Source: JBAYSY01 sp041675885 (lineage in GTDB: Bacteria; Pseudomonadota; Alphaproteobacteria; Rhodobacterales; Rhodobacteraceae). Taken from it: 13,618 bases of DNA. The stretch covers positions 1 to 13,618 of the forward strand of contig JBAYSY010000060.1 in NCBI GenBank assembly GCA_041675885.1, written 5' to 3'. This document shows, piece by piece, positions 1 to 6,832 of this stretch (the first letter of the stretch is position 1; every line of letters begins with the position of its first letter). Below the pieces are notes generated by a model. That model made no database searches, was not told the origin of the DNA, and saw only the letters and a list, made by a program, of their open reading frames with translations. The position numbers were made by a program, and so were the translations under genes.

Positions 1-583
1 CCACCTTCCCGCCGTCCACGCGGTCGAACACCTGCCGCGCCGGTGCCTGATCGGGGCAGCCCCACGCGGCGACCGGAGCCGAAGCAGCGGGGTCAGAGGC
101 CCCGGGGGCCGCGGGCACGGCCCGGGGCGCGGCGTATTGCGCGGCCGGAATCGATGTTCTCGCCGGACGTCCCGGGGCCGGGGCGATGCGCGGCGGCGTC
201 GTGGTGCTTGCCACCGTGCCGACCGGCTGACCGGCGCGACGCGGCGCGGTGGGGGCGGCGGAAGCGGCAGGGGCAGAGGCAGCAGCGGTCGGCACGGTCC
301 CGGCCTCGGGCCGGTCAAGCGCGGCCCGCGCCGAGGCCATCGCGCTGCGGGTCGGGGTCATGCCGCAGACCGGGCGCCGGTCGGCGCCGATCCGCGCCAC
401 CCATTGCACCTGTCCGCCATGCCCCGCGCGCATGAAGGCACAGCCCCGGCTGTCGATATACTGGCCGCCTGTGAAACCGGCTGGCGGGGCCTCGGCCGGG
501 CCGGTGATCCGGCCCTGTCCGGCCGCAGGCAGCGCAACCCCCATCGCCGCCGCGAAAGCGAACGGCAGAACTCTCCACAACAT
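1..583 (-). CDS. Exported SPOR-family-like protein, N-terminal part (C-terminus outside window)
   Basis: An open frame runs from ATG at 583 off the left edge, giving 194 complete codons. Residues 1-22 look like a cleavable signal peptide (hydrophobic stretch, then ALPAAGQG). Residues 30-75 form a small conserved-looking domain with GGQYIDSRGCAF, WVARIG and RRPVCG, including two cysteines (48 and 73) that could pair in the periplasm. Residues 95-172 are an Ala/Pro/Thr-rich, probably disordered linker. From memory of the family, this arrangement matches Rhodobacterales proteins ending in a peptidoglycan-binding SPOR domain. That domain would lie outside the window, so it is inferred. ATG 583 is chosen because a G-run sits 5 bases upstream; ATG 595 is in frame but has no ribosome site. 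The gene lies 67 bases downstream of upp, on the same strand, and may be read separately. Confidence 0.75.
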   Translation of the reverse strand, partial: MLWRVLPFAFAAAMGVALPAAGQGRITGPAEAPPAGFTGGQYIDSRGCAFMRAGHGGQVQWVARIGADRRPVCGMTPTRSAMASARAALDRPEAGTVPTAAASAPAASAAPTAPRRAGQPVGTVASTTTPPRIAPAPGRPARTSIPAAQYAAPRAVPAAPGASDPAASAPVAAWGCPDQAPARQVFDRVDGGKV

Positions 584-650
584 CGCGACCCCCATAGCAG
601 CGTCGGGGGATCATGCCGGAGGATTGTTTCCGAGTAAAGGTTGAAACGCC

Positions 651-1328
651 TTATTTTGTGCCGAACATACGGTCCCCCGCATCCCCTAGCCCCGGGACAA
701 TATATGCATGGTCGTCAAGCCGGTCATCCACAGCCGCTGTGATGATCGGCACGTCGGGATGGGCCTGTTTCATGCGCGCGATCCCCTCGGGTGCGGCCAG
801 CAGGCAGAGAAACCGCAGGTTGCGCGCGCCCGATTGTTTCAAAAGCGTCAACGCCGCGGCCGAGGAATTCCCGGTCGCCAGCATCGGATCGACCACCACC
901 ACAAGACGGTCCTCAAGCGCATCCGGCACCTTGTAGTAATACTGCACCGGCTGCAACGTGACCGGATCGCGGTAAAGCCCGACAAAACCCACCCGCGCCG
1001 CCGGGATCAGTTCGAGGATCCCGTCGAGAAGCCCGTTCCCCGCCCGCAGGATCGAGATCAGCGCAAGCTTCTTTCCTTCCAGCACCGGGGCCTGCATCCT
1101 GCACAGCGGGGTCTCGATCGTGGTCATGGCAAGGTCGAGATCCCGCGTCACCTCATAGGCCAGAAGCAGGCTGATCTCGCGCAGAAGCCTGCGGAAACTC
1201 GCGGTCGAGGTGTTCTTGTCGCGCATCAGCGTCAGCTTGTGCTGCACCAGCGGATGGGTGACGATGGTCAGATGACCGGGGGGCAGATGCCCGGGGGCGG
1301 AAGGTTCGGTGGGGGGATGCTCGGTCAT
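651..1328 (-). CDS. upp: Uracil phosphoribosyltransferase
   Basis: Cytosolic salvage enzyme that makes UMP from uracil and PRPP. The 225-residue protein has the family hallmarks: HPLVQHKLTLMRDKNTST near residues 25-42, SILRAGNG at 92-99, the PRPP loop DPMLATGNS at 147-155, and the uracil-binding C-terminal segment YIVPGLGDAGDRMFGT at 209-224. It is about 16 residues longer than the usual 208-210 residue enzyme because of a Pro-rich N-terminal extension (TEHPPTEPSAPGHLPPG). The start at 1328 is supported by AGGAG at 1336-1340, seven bases upstream, and by the ATGA overlap with the stop of add. It is the last gene of the cdd-deoA-deoB-add-upp operon and captures the uracil released upstream by thymidine/uridine-type phosphorolysis. 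I see no intrinsic terminator directly after it. Confidence 0.97.
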   Translation of the reverse strand: MTEHPPTEPSAPGHLPPGHLTIVTHPLVQHKLTLMRDKNTSTASFRRLLREISLLLAYEVTRDLDLAMTTIETPLCRMQAPVLEGKKLALISILRAGNGLLDGILELIPAARVGFVGLYRDPVTLQPVQYYYKVPDALEDRLVVVVDPMLATGNSSAAALTLLKQSGARNLRFLCLLAAPEGIARMKQAHPDVPIITAAVDDRLDDHAYIVPGLGDAGDRMFGTK

Positions 1329-2314
1329 GGTCGGGCTCCTGTCTCGGGTTCCAGCCTGTGCCGGAGGCGGGTTCGGGTATCCTCGTCGCAGAAGGCCGCG
1401 TCAAGGGCGGTGCGGTTCAGCGCGCGGAACACGCCCTCGTCCCAGTCGAAGGCATCGGCAAGGCGGGCATATTCGTTCTCCATCGTGGTATGGAAGAACG
1501 GCGGATCGTCGGTCGAAACGGTCACCTTCACCCCGCGCTCGTAAAGTCGGCCGATGGGGTGGTCGCGCCAGCCCGGACAGAGACCGAGCGCGATGTTCGA
1601 CCCCGGACAGACCTCCAGCACCACGCCGCGTCCGGCGAGTTCCTCGACCAGCGCCATGTCCCCGATCGCACGCACGCCGTGGCCGATGCGCTCGACCCCG
1701 AGCGTGGCGAGCGTGTCCCGGATCGCACCGGGCCCGCACCATTCCCCGGCATGGGCGGTAAGCCGCAACCCCGCCTCGCGCGCGCAGTCGAAGGCCCAGG
1801 CGAAATCAGCCATCCCGCCTGCGGTCTCATCACCCGCGAGACCGAAGCCCACCAGCCAGTCGCCCGCGGTCTCGGCGGCGCAGATCGCGGCCTCGCGCGC
1901 GGCACCGCGGCCGAAGTGGCGTACCGCGGTGGCGATGCCGCGCAACACGATGCCATCCCGCGCCTCGGCCTCCGCCGCCGCCTCGCGGATCGCGTGCAGG
2001 TATTCGCGCCATGCCCCGACATCGCGCCCGCCACAGAAATCGGGCGAGACGAAGGTTTCACAATAGATCACACCATTCGCGGCACTCTCCTCAAGTACGG
2101 CCCGGGTCAGCCGGTAATAATCCCCGGGGGTCTGCAACGGTTCGGTCGCGGCCTCGTATACGTTCAGGAAATGCCGGAAATCCGTGAAGGAATAGTTACC
2201 GTCGGCATCGAAAATTCCGGAAATATCTATCGATTTCTCACGCGCCAGACCACGGATGAACGATGGCGGCGCCGCGCCCTCCAGATGCAGGTGCAGTTCG
2301 ATCTTCGGCAGCAT
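1325..2314 (-). CDS. add: Adenosine deaminase (COG1816 amidohydrolase)
   Basis: Zinc-dependent deaminase predicted to convert adenosine and deoxyadenosine to inosine forms. Counting from ATG 2314 (329 residues), the metal and catalytic residues are all present: H8 and H10 in ELHLHLEG, H188 and E191 in TAHAGEW, H212 in RIGHGV, and D269/D270 in STDDPPFF. Length fits the family (about 330-340). An in-frame TTG lies one codon earlier at 2317. ATG is preferred; the GGAG element about nine bases upstream sits at the end of deoB. The STDDPPFFHTT segment is closer to a bacterial subgroup between classic adenosine deaminases and adenine deaminases, so the exact substrate (adenosine, adenine or an N6-substituted form) is not certain from sequence alone. 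The nucleoside operon context favours adenosine/deoxyadenosine. It overlaps upp by ATGA and follows deoB by 15 bases. Confidence 0.92.
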   Translation of the reverse strand: MLPKIELHLHLEGAAPPSFIRGLAREKSIDISGIFDADGNYSFTDFRHFLNVYEAATEPLQTPGDYYRLTRAVLEESAANGVIYCETFVSPDFCGGRDVGAWREYLHAIREAAAEAEARDGIVLRGIATAVRHFGRGAAREAAICAAETAGDWLVGFGLAGDETAGGMADFAWAFDCAREAGLRLTAHAGEWCGPGAIRDTLATLGVERIGHGVRAIGDMALVEELAGRGVVLEVCPGSNIALGLCPGWRDHPIGRLYERGVKVTVSTDDPPFFHTTMENEYARLADAFDWDEGVFRALNRTALDAAFCDEDTRTRLRHRLEPETGARP

Positions 2315-2329
2315 CAAGGGAAACTCCGA

Positions 2330-3655
2330 TCAAAGGAAACTCTGGCCCGGTCCGGGGTTAGCAAGGCCGAGATGGGCGGCAAGGCTCGCACCCACGTCGG
2401 CAAAGGCGCACAGGCCGATTTCACCCGGCCCGACCCCGGCGCACAGCACCGGCACCCGCTCGCGCGTGTGGTCGGTGCCGCGCCAGGTGGGATCGTTGCC
2501 GTGATCGGCGGTGAAGACGGCAAGGTCGCCGGGCCGCAGCCGGGCAAGGAAGTCACCGGCCCGGCGGTCGAACCATTCGAGCGCCCGGGCATAGCCCGCC
2601 ACATCGCGCGGGTGGCCGTAAAGCGTATCGAAATCGACGAGATTCGCGAAGGTGAGCGAACCCGGCGCGGCCTCACCCGCGAGCCGGATCAGGTGCCCCA
2701 TCAGTGCCGCATCGTCGGCCCCCTTGTGCAGCGCCCCCACGCCGCGGTGCGAGAAGATGTCGCCGACCTTGCCGACGGCATGGGTCATCCGCCCGGCGTC
2801 ATGGGCGACGTCGAGAATGGTCGGCGCGGGCGGCGCGATGGCGTAGTCGCGCCGGTTGGCGGTGCGGCGGAACCCGCCCGGCGCGTCGGTGAAGGGGCGG
2901 GCGATCACCCTGCCGACTCGCATCCCGTGCAGGATGGGCGCCAAGGATTTACAAAGGGTTAACAGTCGCTCCAGCCCGAAGCTTTCCTCATGCGCGGCGA
3001 TCTGGAACACGCTGTCGGCCGACGTGTAGCAGATCGGCCAGCCCGTCTTAACGTGTTCTTCACCGAATCGGTCAATCATCGCCAGACCAGCCGAGTGGCA
3101 GTCGCCCAGAATGCCCCCGGTGCCGGCCAGCCGGGCGACGGTGGCGGAAAGTTCGGACGGAAAGGAGGGATGCGTGTCGGGAAAATACGTCCATTGCCAG
3201 GGCACGGGCACACCCGCGAGTTCCCAGTGACCCGAAGGCGTGTCCTTGCCGGGCGAGACCTCGGTCGCCGCGCCCCAGCGGCCTGCGGGGATTGCGTCCA
3301 GCCCCGGCGTGGCGGCGCCGGACGCCAGCCGCACCGCCGCCCCGAGGCCGAGCCGGTCGAGCACCGGCATCCGCAGCGGGCCTTCGCGCCCCCTGTCGGC
3401 CCGCCCGGCGGCACATTCCGCGATGATATGGCCAAGCGTATTGGCCCCCTTGTCGCCGAAGGCCGCGGCATCGGGCGCGCCGCCGCAGCCGACGGAGTCC
3501 ATGACGATCAGGAAGGCGCGGGTGCGTGCCCCGGCATGTTCCGACGCGCTGCGGTGCCCGGCGGTCACGTGATGCGGGGGGCTTGTCCGGTTTGCAGCCC
3601 CGACGCCGCGTTCCCCTGCCCCGTGCTGCCCGGCCCCGCTCTTCCCGGTGCTCAT
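2330..3655 (-). CDS. deoB: Phosphopentomutase
   Basis: Converts (deoxy)ribose-1-phosphate, the product of nucleoside phosphorylases, to the 5-phosphate. This alkaline-phosphatase-superfamily enzyme uses two Mn ions. Visible landmarks are metal ligand D53 in FLIVMDSVGCGG, the phosphorylated-threonine loop GKDTPSGHWE with T139, NLVDFDTLYGHPRD (D341, H348), TADHGND (D384, H385) and the distal His in GTDHTRE (H396). At 441 residues it is some 40 residues longer than usual. The catalytic domain starts near residue 46, so residues 1-45 are a Gly/Arg/Ala-rich extension. The start at 3655 is supported by its ATGA overlap with the deoA stop. An alternative GTG at 3568 would remove 29 of those residues but has no visible ribosome site. 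It sits between deoA and add in the salvage operon. Confidence 0.95.
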   Translation of the reverse strand: MSTGKSGAGQHGAGERGVGAANRTSPPHHVTAGHRSASEHAGARTRAFLIVMDSVGCGGAPDAAAFGDKGANTLGHIIAECAAGRADRGREGPLRMPVLDRLGLGAAVRLASGAATPGLDAIPAGRWGAATEVSPGKDTPSGHWELAGVPVPWQWTYFPDTHPSFPSELSATVARLAGTGGILGDCHSAGLAMIDRFGEEHVKTGWPICYTSADSVFQIAAHEESFGLERLLTLCKSLAPILHGMRVGRVIARPFTDAPGGFRRTANRRDYAIAPPAPTILDVAHDAGRMTHAVGKVGDIFSHRGVGALHKGADDAALMGHLIRLAGEAAPGSLTFANLVDFDTLYGHPRDVAGYARALEWFDRRAGDFLARLRPGDLAVFTADHGNDPTWRGTDHTRERVPVLCAGVGPGEIGLCAFADVGASLAAHLGLANPGPGQSFL

Positions 3656-4950
3656 GCGATCCGGCCCCGGATCAGCGGCGGCGCCGGGGCGGGCCCGCCG
3701 ATCCCGAAGGCCATGGCAACCGCCCGCGCGGCGGTCTCGGCCATCGCGTCGTCCGCCGCATGGATCAGGGCAAGCGGATCGCCCGCCGCCACCTTGCTGC
3801 CCAGGGGCAGGACGGCATCCAGCCCCACCGACGGGTCGATCCGGTCGCCCTCGCGCCGTCTCCCGCCGCCCAGCGCCACCACCACCCGGCCCAGCGCCCG
3901 GCCGTCGATGGTCCGGACATGCCCGGCGCGGGGCGCGGGCACCGGCAATATCACCGGTGCCCGGGGCAGCATCGTATCCCAGCGTTCCATGAACGCGGGG
4001 GCGGTCCCCTGCGCGGCCAGCATCGCGGCGAACCGCTCCGCCGCCTGCCCGTTGTCCAGAACCTCGCCGATCCGCGCCGCGCCCGCCTCCGCATCGGCCG
4101 CAAGACCGCCGAGCACGAGCGCCTCGCCACCCAGCGCCCCGGTCAGCGCACGCAGCCGCGGAAAGGGTTCGCCGGCAAGAAAGCGCATCACCGCCGCGAC
4201 CTCCAGCGCATTGCCCACGGCGGGGATCGGCGGCTTGTCCATGCAGGTCACCAGTGCCACGGCCGGGCAGCCCGCACCGGCCGCGGTTTCGACCAGCGCA
4301 CGGGCGAGCGCGCGTGCGTCCTCTTCCGCCGCCATGAACGCGCCCGAGCCGGTCTTCACGTCGAGCACCAGCGCCCCGAGCCCGGCGGCGAGTTTCTTCG
4401 ACAGGATCGACGCGGTGATGAGGTCGATACTCTCGACCGTGCCGCTCACGTCGCGGATCGCATACAGCCGCCGGTCGGCGGGGGCGAGACGGCCCGAGGC
4501 GGCGACGATCGCACAGCCCACGCTGCGGGTGGCGGCCCGAAAGGCGTCCTCATCCAGTTCCACGGCGAGGCCCGGGATCGCCTCCAGCTTGTCGAGCGTG
4601 CCGCCGGTATGCCCGAGACCGCGGCCCGAGATCATCGGCACGAAGGCGCCGCAGGCGGCAAGCGCGGCGGCAAGCGGCAACGAGACGCAATCGCCGATCC
4701 CGCCGGTCGAATGCTTGTCGAGCACCGGCCCGGGCAGATCCCAGCGCAGCACCGCGCCGGAATCGCGCATCGCCCGCGTCAGTGCGACCCGCCCGGCCGG
4801 GCCGAGGCCACGCAGGCAGACCGCCATGGCGAAGGCCCCGGCCTGGGCGTCGCTGACCGCGCCGCTCGCCAGTCCGGCGGCGAACCACGCCACCCCCTCC
4901 GGGTCGGGCCTGCCGTCGCGGATCGCGGCGATGACGCTTGCGGCATCCAT
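3652..4950 (-). CDS. deoA: Thymidine phosphorylase
   Basis: Phosphorolyses thymidine and deoxyuridine to the free base plus deoxyribose-1-phosphate, which feeds DeoB. The 432-residue length fits the pyrimidine-nucleoside phosphorylase family (about 430-440). The phosphate-binding segment KHSTGGIGD is at 79-87, and the family signature SGRGLGHTGGTLDKLE is at 108-123. An alpha domain precedes the glycine-rich alpha/beta domain, and the C-terminal domain contains the GRALGRVVVALGGGRR segment typical of the family. ATG 4950 is preceded by GGAG at a spacing of six bases. That site overlaps the cdd stop codon (TGAGGAG), so translation is probably coupled to cdd. The stop overlaps the deoB start by ATGA. 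A pyrimidine nucleoside phosphorylase (pdp) of wider specificity is an alternative label. Confidence 0.95.
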   Translation of the reverse strand: MDAASVIAAIRDGRPDPEGVAWFAAGLASGAVSDAQAGAFAMAVCLRGLGPAGRVALTRAMRDSGAVLRWDLPGPVLDKHSTGGIGDCVSLPLAAALAACGAFVPMISGRGLGHTGGTLDKLEAIPGLAVELDEDAFRAATRSVGCAIVAASGRLAPADRRLYAIRDVSGTVESIDLITASILSKKLAAGLGALVLDVKTGSGAFMAAEEDARALARALVETAAGAGCPAVALVTCMDKPPIPAVGNALEVAAVMRFLAGEPFPRLRALTGALGGEALVLGGLAADAEAGAARIGEVLDNGQAAERFAAMLAAQGTAPAFMERWDTMLPRAPVILPVPAPRAGHVRTIDGRALGRVVVALGGGRRREGDRIDPSVGLDAVLPLGSKVAAGDPLALIHAADDAMAETAARAVAMAFGIGGPAPAPPLIRGRIA

Positions 4951-4960
4951 CGGCCGCTCC

Positions 4961-5353
4961 TCAGCTGCGGTTCAGGTGCCCGGGTCCGAAGGCCCCGGGC
5001 AGCAGTTCGGCGATGGTCGTGGCGCGGGACTGCCCATCCAGCGTGCAGAGCGTGACCGGCGTCCCGGGCGCGCCGAATTCCGCCAGTTTCTGGCGGCAGC
5101 CGCCGCAGGGGGGCACCGGCGCGGGGCTGTCGGCGATCACCAGCGCCTCGACAAGCCGGGTCTCGCCCGCCGCGACCATGGCGGCGATGGCCCCGGCCTC
5201 GGCACAGGTGCCCTCCGGGCCGGCCACGTTCTCGACATTGCAGCCGACGAAAATCCGGCCCGAGGCGGCGCGCAGTGCCGCGCCGACCTTGAAGCGCGAA
5301 TAAGGCGCCCAGGCGTTGGCCCGCACCTCGGTAGCAGCTTGCAGAAGGCTCAT
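4961..5353 (-). CDS. cdd: Cytidine deaminase
   Basis: Small zinc enzyme that deaminates cytidine and deoxycytidine to uridine and deoxyuridine. At 130 residues it is the short homotetrameric type. Substrate contact NVEN is at 39-42. The zinc and catalytic site is TCAE (C50, with catalytic E52), and PCGGCRQ supplies C83 and C86. The start at 5353 has GGGGAA about six bases upstream. It is the first gene of the salvage operon and ends 10 bases before deoA. The region upstream (5354-5716) should contain the operon promoter, and a short hairpin lies about 25 bases upstream of the start. Its product deoxyuridine is a DeoA substrate, which explains the gene order. Confidence 0.96.
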   Translation of the reverse strand: MSLLQAATEVRANAWAPYSRFKVGAALRAASGRIFVGCNVENVAGPEGTCAEAGAIAAMVAAGETRLVEALVIADSPAPVPPCGGCRQKLAEFGAPGTPVTLCTLDGQSRATTIAELLPGAFGPGHLNRS

Positions 5354-5377
5354 CGTCGTTCCCCGATCCCCGGTTTT

Positions 5378-5390
5378 CCGCAGACTGCGG
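5378..5390 (-). promoter_or_regulatory. Small inverted repeat in the cdd leader
   Basis: CCGCA (5378-5382) and TGCGG (5386-5390) are perfect 5-base arms around a 3-base centre, 25 bases upstream of the cdd start. The site could be an operator half-pair or a leader hairpin. It is short enough to occur by chance in GC-rich DNA. Confidence 0.25.
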
Positions 5391-5675
5391 GTTCATGGCC
5401 GCGGATGCAAGCCGGATACGGGGCCTGCAAGGCCAGCACCCCGGCACGGTGGCGACGGCCCTTGATGCTTTCGCGCCGGGCCCGGGGGAGGCCGGGCGGA
5501 TTTCCGGTTCACGGGCGCGGCCTGATCCCTCGCGCGGTGATGAGCGGCAGGCAACCGCCAGTGGCCGTTTCCACCCCGGGGGGTCTGCAAATCGCGGCGC
5601 CATGCCTTGGCCGAACCGGCTTCGGCTTCGCGGCCGCCACACGGGTACAGATTCGGCGGCACAGATTCGGGGCGA

Positions 5676-5700
5676 TGCGGGCGCTCGGCCCCAGCCCGCA
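5676..5700 (-). terminator. Possible terminator hairpin after the lysR gene
   Basis: TGCGGGC (5676-5682) and GCCCGCA (5694-5700) are perfect 7-base arms with an 11-base loop, placed 17 bases beyond the lysR stop. There is no T-run on the minus strand after the stem, so a Rho-independent terminator is only a possibility. Confidence 0.3.
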
Positions 5701-5716
5701 CCCTCCTCGCCCTCCC

Positions 5717-6649
5717 CTACCGGGCGGCGCTCTGGCGCCGCAACCCGTCTTCTTCCCCAGTCGCCTCGACCACCTGCGCCAGCCAGGCCCGGAACGCCTC
5801 CAGCGGCGGATGGCTGGCGCGGGCTTCGGGCCAGACCAGATAATAGCTGCCGACCCCGCCGACCGCCGGGCCAAAGGCGGGAACGAGGCGGCCTTCGTCC
5901 AGCTCGGTCCGGGCGAGGAAGGCTGGCAGCAGCGCCACGCCAAGCCCGTGGATCGCCGCCTGGGTCATCGGCGCGAACTGGTCGAACAGCATTCCGCGCG
6001 GCGCCGTGCCCTCGACTCCATGCGCGGCAAACCAGACCGGCCAGGCCGAGGGCCGGGTTTCGATCTGCAACAAGGGCAGTTTCAGCAGGTCCGCCGCCGC
6101 CCGGATCGGATGGCGGGCCAGAAACTCCGGTGCGATGCAGGCGATCATGTCCTCGTCGAACAGCCGCAGATGCCCCGCGTCTCTCCAGTCGGCCCGGCCG
6201 AAATGGATCGCCGCGTCAAAGCCTTCTGCGGCAAAGTTGAACCGCTTGAGCCGGGTCGAGAGGTTCATGGTGATCCCCGGATGCGCCGCCAGGAACGCGG
6301 GCAGGCGCGGCGCCAGCCAGCGGGTGCCGAAGGCGGGCAGGATCGCCAGCGACAGCATCCCGCCGCCGGGGTTCGCCCGCAACTCCATCGAGGCGCGCGC
6401 GATCAGGTCGAGCGCGCGGGTCACATCGCGGGCATAGGCGCGTGCGGCCTCGGTCGGCACCAGCCGCCGCCGCTCGCGCAGGAACAGTTCCACCCCCAAC
6501 TGGCGTTCAAGGTTCTGCACCAGCCGGCTCACCGCGCCCTGGGTCAGGTCAAGCTCCCGCGCGGCCGCGGAGGTCGATCCGCAGCGCAGCACCGACTCGA
6601 AGGCCGTCAGCAGGCTGACCGAGGGCAGGAACCGGCGTTGGCGCGACAT
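5717..6649 (-). CDS. LysR-type transcriptional regulator (GcvA/GcdR-like), divergent from gcdH
   Basis: DNA-binding regulator of 310 residues, a normal LysR length. The N-terminal winged helix-turn-helix spans about residues 8-66: LLTAFESVLRCGSTSAAARE, then LTQGAVSRLVQNLE as recognition helix, then LGVELFLRERRRLVPTEAA. A substrate-binding-like effector domain follows (about 95-295), with AILPAFGTRWLAPRLP and DAAIHFG, the pattern of the GcvA/AmpR/GcdR subgroup. ATG 6649 is chosen because AGGG lies about seven bases upstream. The frame stays open further back and another ATG lies at 6667. The head-to-head arrangement with gcdH suggests it controls that gene and its own expression, as is usual for LysR pairs, perhaps responding to glutarate or a lysine breakdown intermediate. 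The ligand is inferred, not seen. Confidence 0.93.
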   Translation of the reverse strand: MSRQRRFLPSVSLLTAFESVLRCGSTSAAARELDLTQGAVSRLVQNLERQLGVELFLRERRRLVPTEAARAYARDVTRALDLIARASMELRANPGGGMLSLAILPAFGTRWLAPRLPAFLAAHPGITMNLSTRLKRFNFAAEGFDAAIHFGRADWRDAGHLRLFDEDMIACIAPEFLARHPIRAAADLLKLPLLQIETRPSAWPVWFAAHGVEGTAPRGMLFDQFAPMTQAAIHGLGVALLPAFLARTELDEGRLVPAFGPAVGGVGSYYLVWPEARASHPPLEAFRAWLAQVVEATGEEDGLRRQSAAR

Positions 6650-6679
6650 GATATTCCCTTTACGCATGTATTCACCGCC

Positions 6680-6693
6680 AAATAGCGTTATTT
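6680..6693. promoter_or_regulatory. AT-rich palindrome near the lysR promoter (candidate operator)
   Basis: AAATA (6680-6684) and TATTT (6689-6693) flank GCGT, forming an AT-rich dyad in otherwise GC-rich DNA, 31-44 bases upstream of the lysR start. It overlaps a weak minus-strand promoter candidate: TTGTTT at 6708-6703, an 18-base spacer, then TATTTG at 6684-6679. That placement would suit autoregulation by the LysR protein. The dyad is not a textbook T-N11-A box with conserved flanks. Confidence 0.4.
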
Positions 6694-6751
6694 CAGCCGG
6701 GAAAACAAGCCTAGGAAGCATCACCGCGCGGTCAGAACCCGCGCCGGGGGG

Positions 6752-6781
6752 TTGCGGCCCGCCACCGCCCTGCCCTATGAA
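6752..6781 (+). promoter_or_regulatory. Candidate gcdH promoter
   Basis: TTGCGG (6752-6757) and TATGAA (6776-6781) are separated by 18 bases and resemble a weak sigma-70 promoter about 50 bases upstream of the gcdH start. The -10 element lies in the loop of an 8-base inverted repeat (6763-6792). The -35 match is poor (3 of 6), as expected for an activator-dependent promoter, so this stays tentative. Confidence 0.3.
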
Positions 6782-6792
6782 CAAGGGCGGTG
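6763..6792. promoter_or_regulatory. Inverted repeat CACCGCCC / GGGCGGTG upstream of gcdH
   Basis: Perfect 8-base arms at 6763-6770 and 6785-6792 are separated by 14 bases. The arms flank the candidate -10 hexamer of gcdH. The centre-to-centre distance is 22 bases, about two helical turns, which suits a dimeric or tetrameric regulator. It could equally form a leader stem. Confidence 0.45.
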
Positions 6793-6802
6793 CCCGCAGC
6801 CC

Positions 6803-6818
6803 GAATTGGACCCAATTC
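6803..6818. promoter_or_regulatory. 16-base palindrome just upstream of the gcdH start
   Basis: GAATTGG (6803-6809) and CCAATTC (6812-6818) are perfect 7-base arms around AC. The palindrome ends 14 bases before the gcdH ATG, directly before its ribosome site. It could be a regulator site in the leader or a small RNA stem that affects translation. Its AT-rich core stands out from the surroundings. Confidence 0.5.
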
Positions 6819-6832
6819 CGATGGAGACCGCC

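Larger units (their letters stand above)
5354..5716. other. 363-base intergenic region upstream of the salvage operon
   Basis: No convincing gene lies between the lysR stop and the cdd start. A minus-strand open frame of 102 codons here (5393-5701) has arginine/proline-rich composition and no recognisable motif, so I treat it as chance. The region should carry the promoter of the cdd-deoA-deoB-add-upp operon, but I found no good -35/-10 pair by eye. Visible structure includes an inverted repeat just after lysR (5676-5700), a direct repeat ACAGATTCGG at 5647-5656 and 5661-5670 (period 14), a GC-rich palindrome at 5476-5485, and a small hairpin near cdd (5378-5390). Confidence 0.7.

Noticed and set aside
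315..614. A 99-codon minus-strand frame in the left edge region
   Set aside because: It is out of frame with the partial exported protein starting at 583, whose signal peptide and Cys motifs are convincing; this frame has no such features.
1358..2962. A 534-codon open frame on the plus strand
   Set aside because: Antisense shadow of add and deoB; no family motif or ribosome site.
5393..5701. Minus-strand open frame (102 codons) between lysR and cdd
   Set aside because: Composition is typical of chance frames in GC-rich DNA, with no motif and no ribosome site; better read as the operon's upstream region.
2990..6685. A 1231-codon open frame on the plus strand
   Set aside because: It lies antisense to deoB, deoA, cdd and lysR, all with clear family motifs. 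Long stop-free antisense frames are expected from third-position GC bias, and its translation is low-complexity Arg/Ala/Pro with no recognisable domain.
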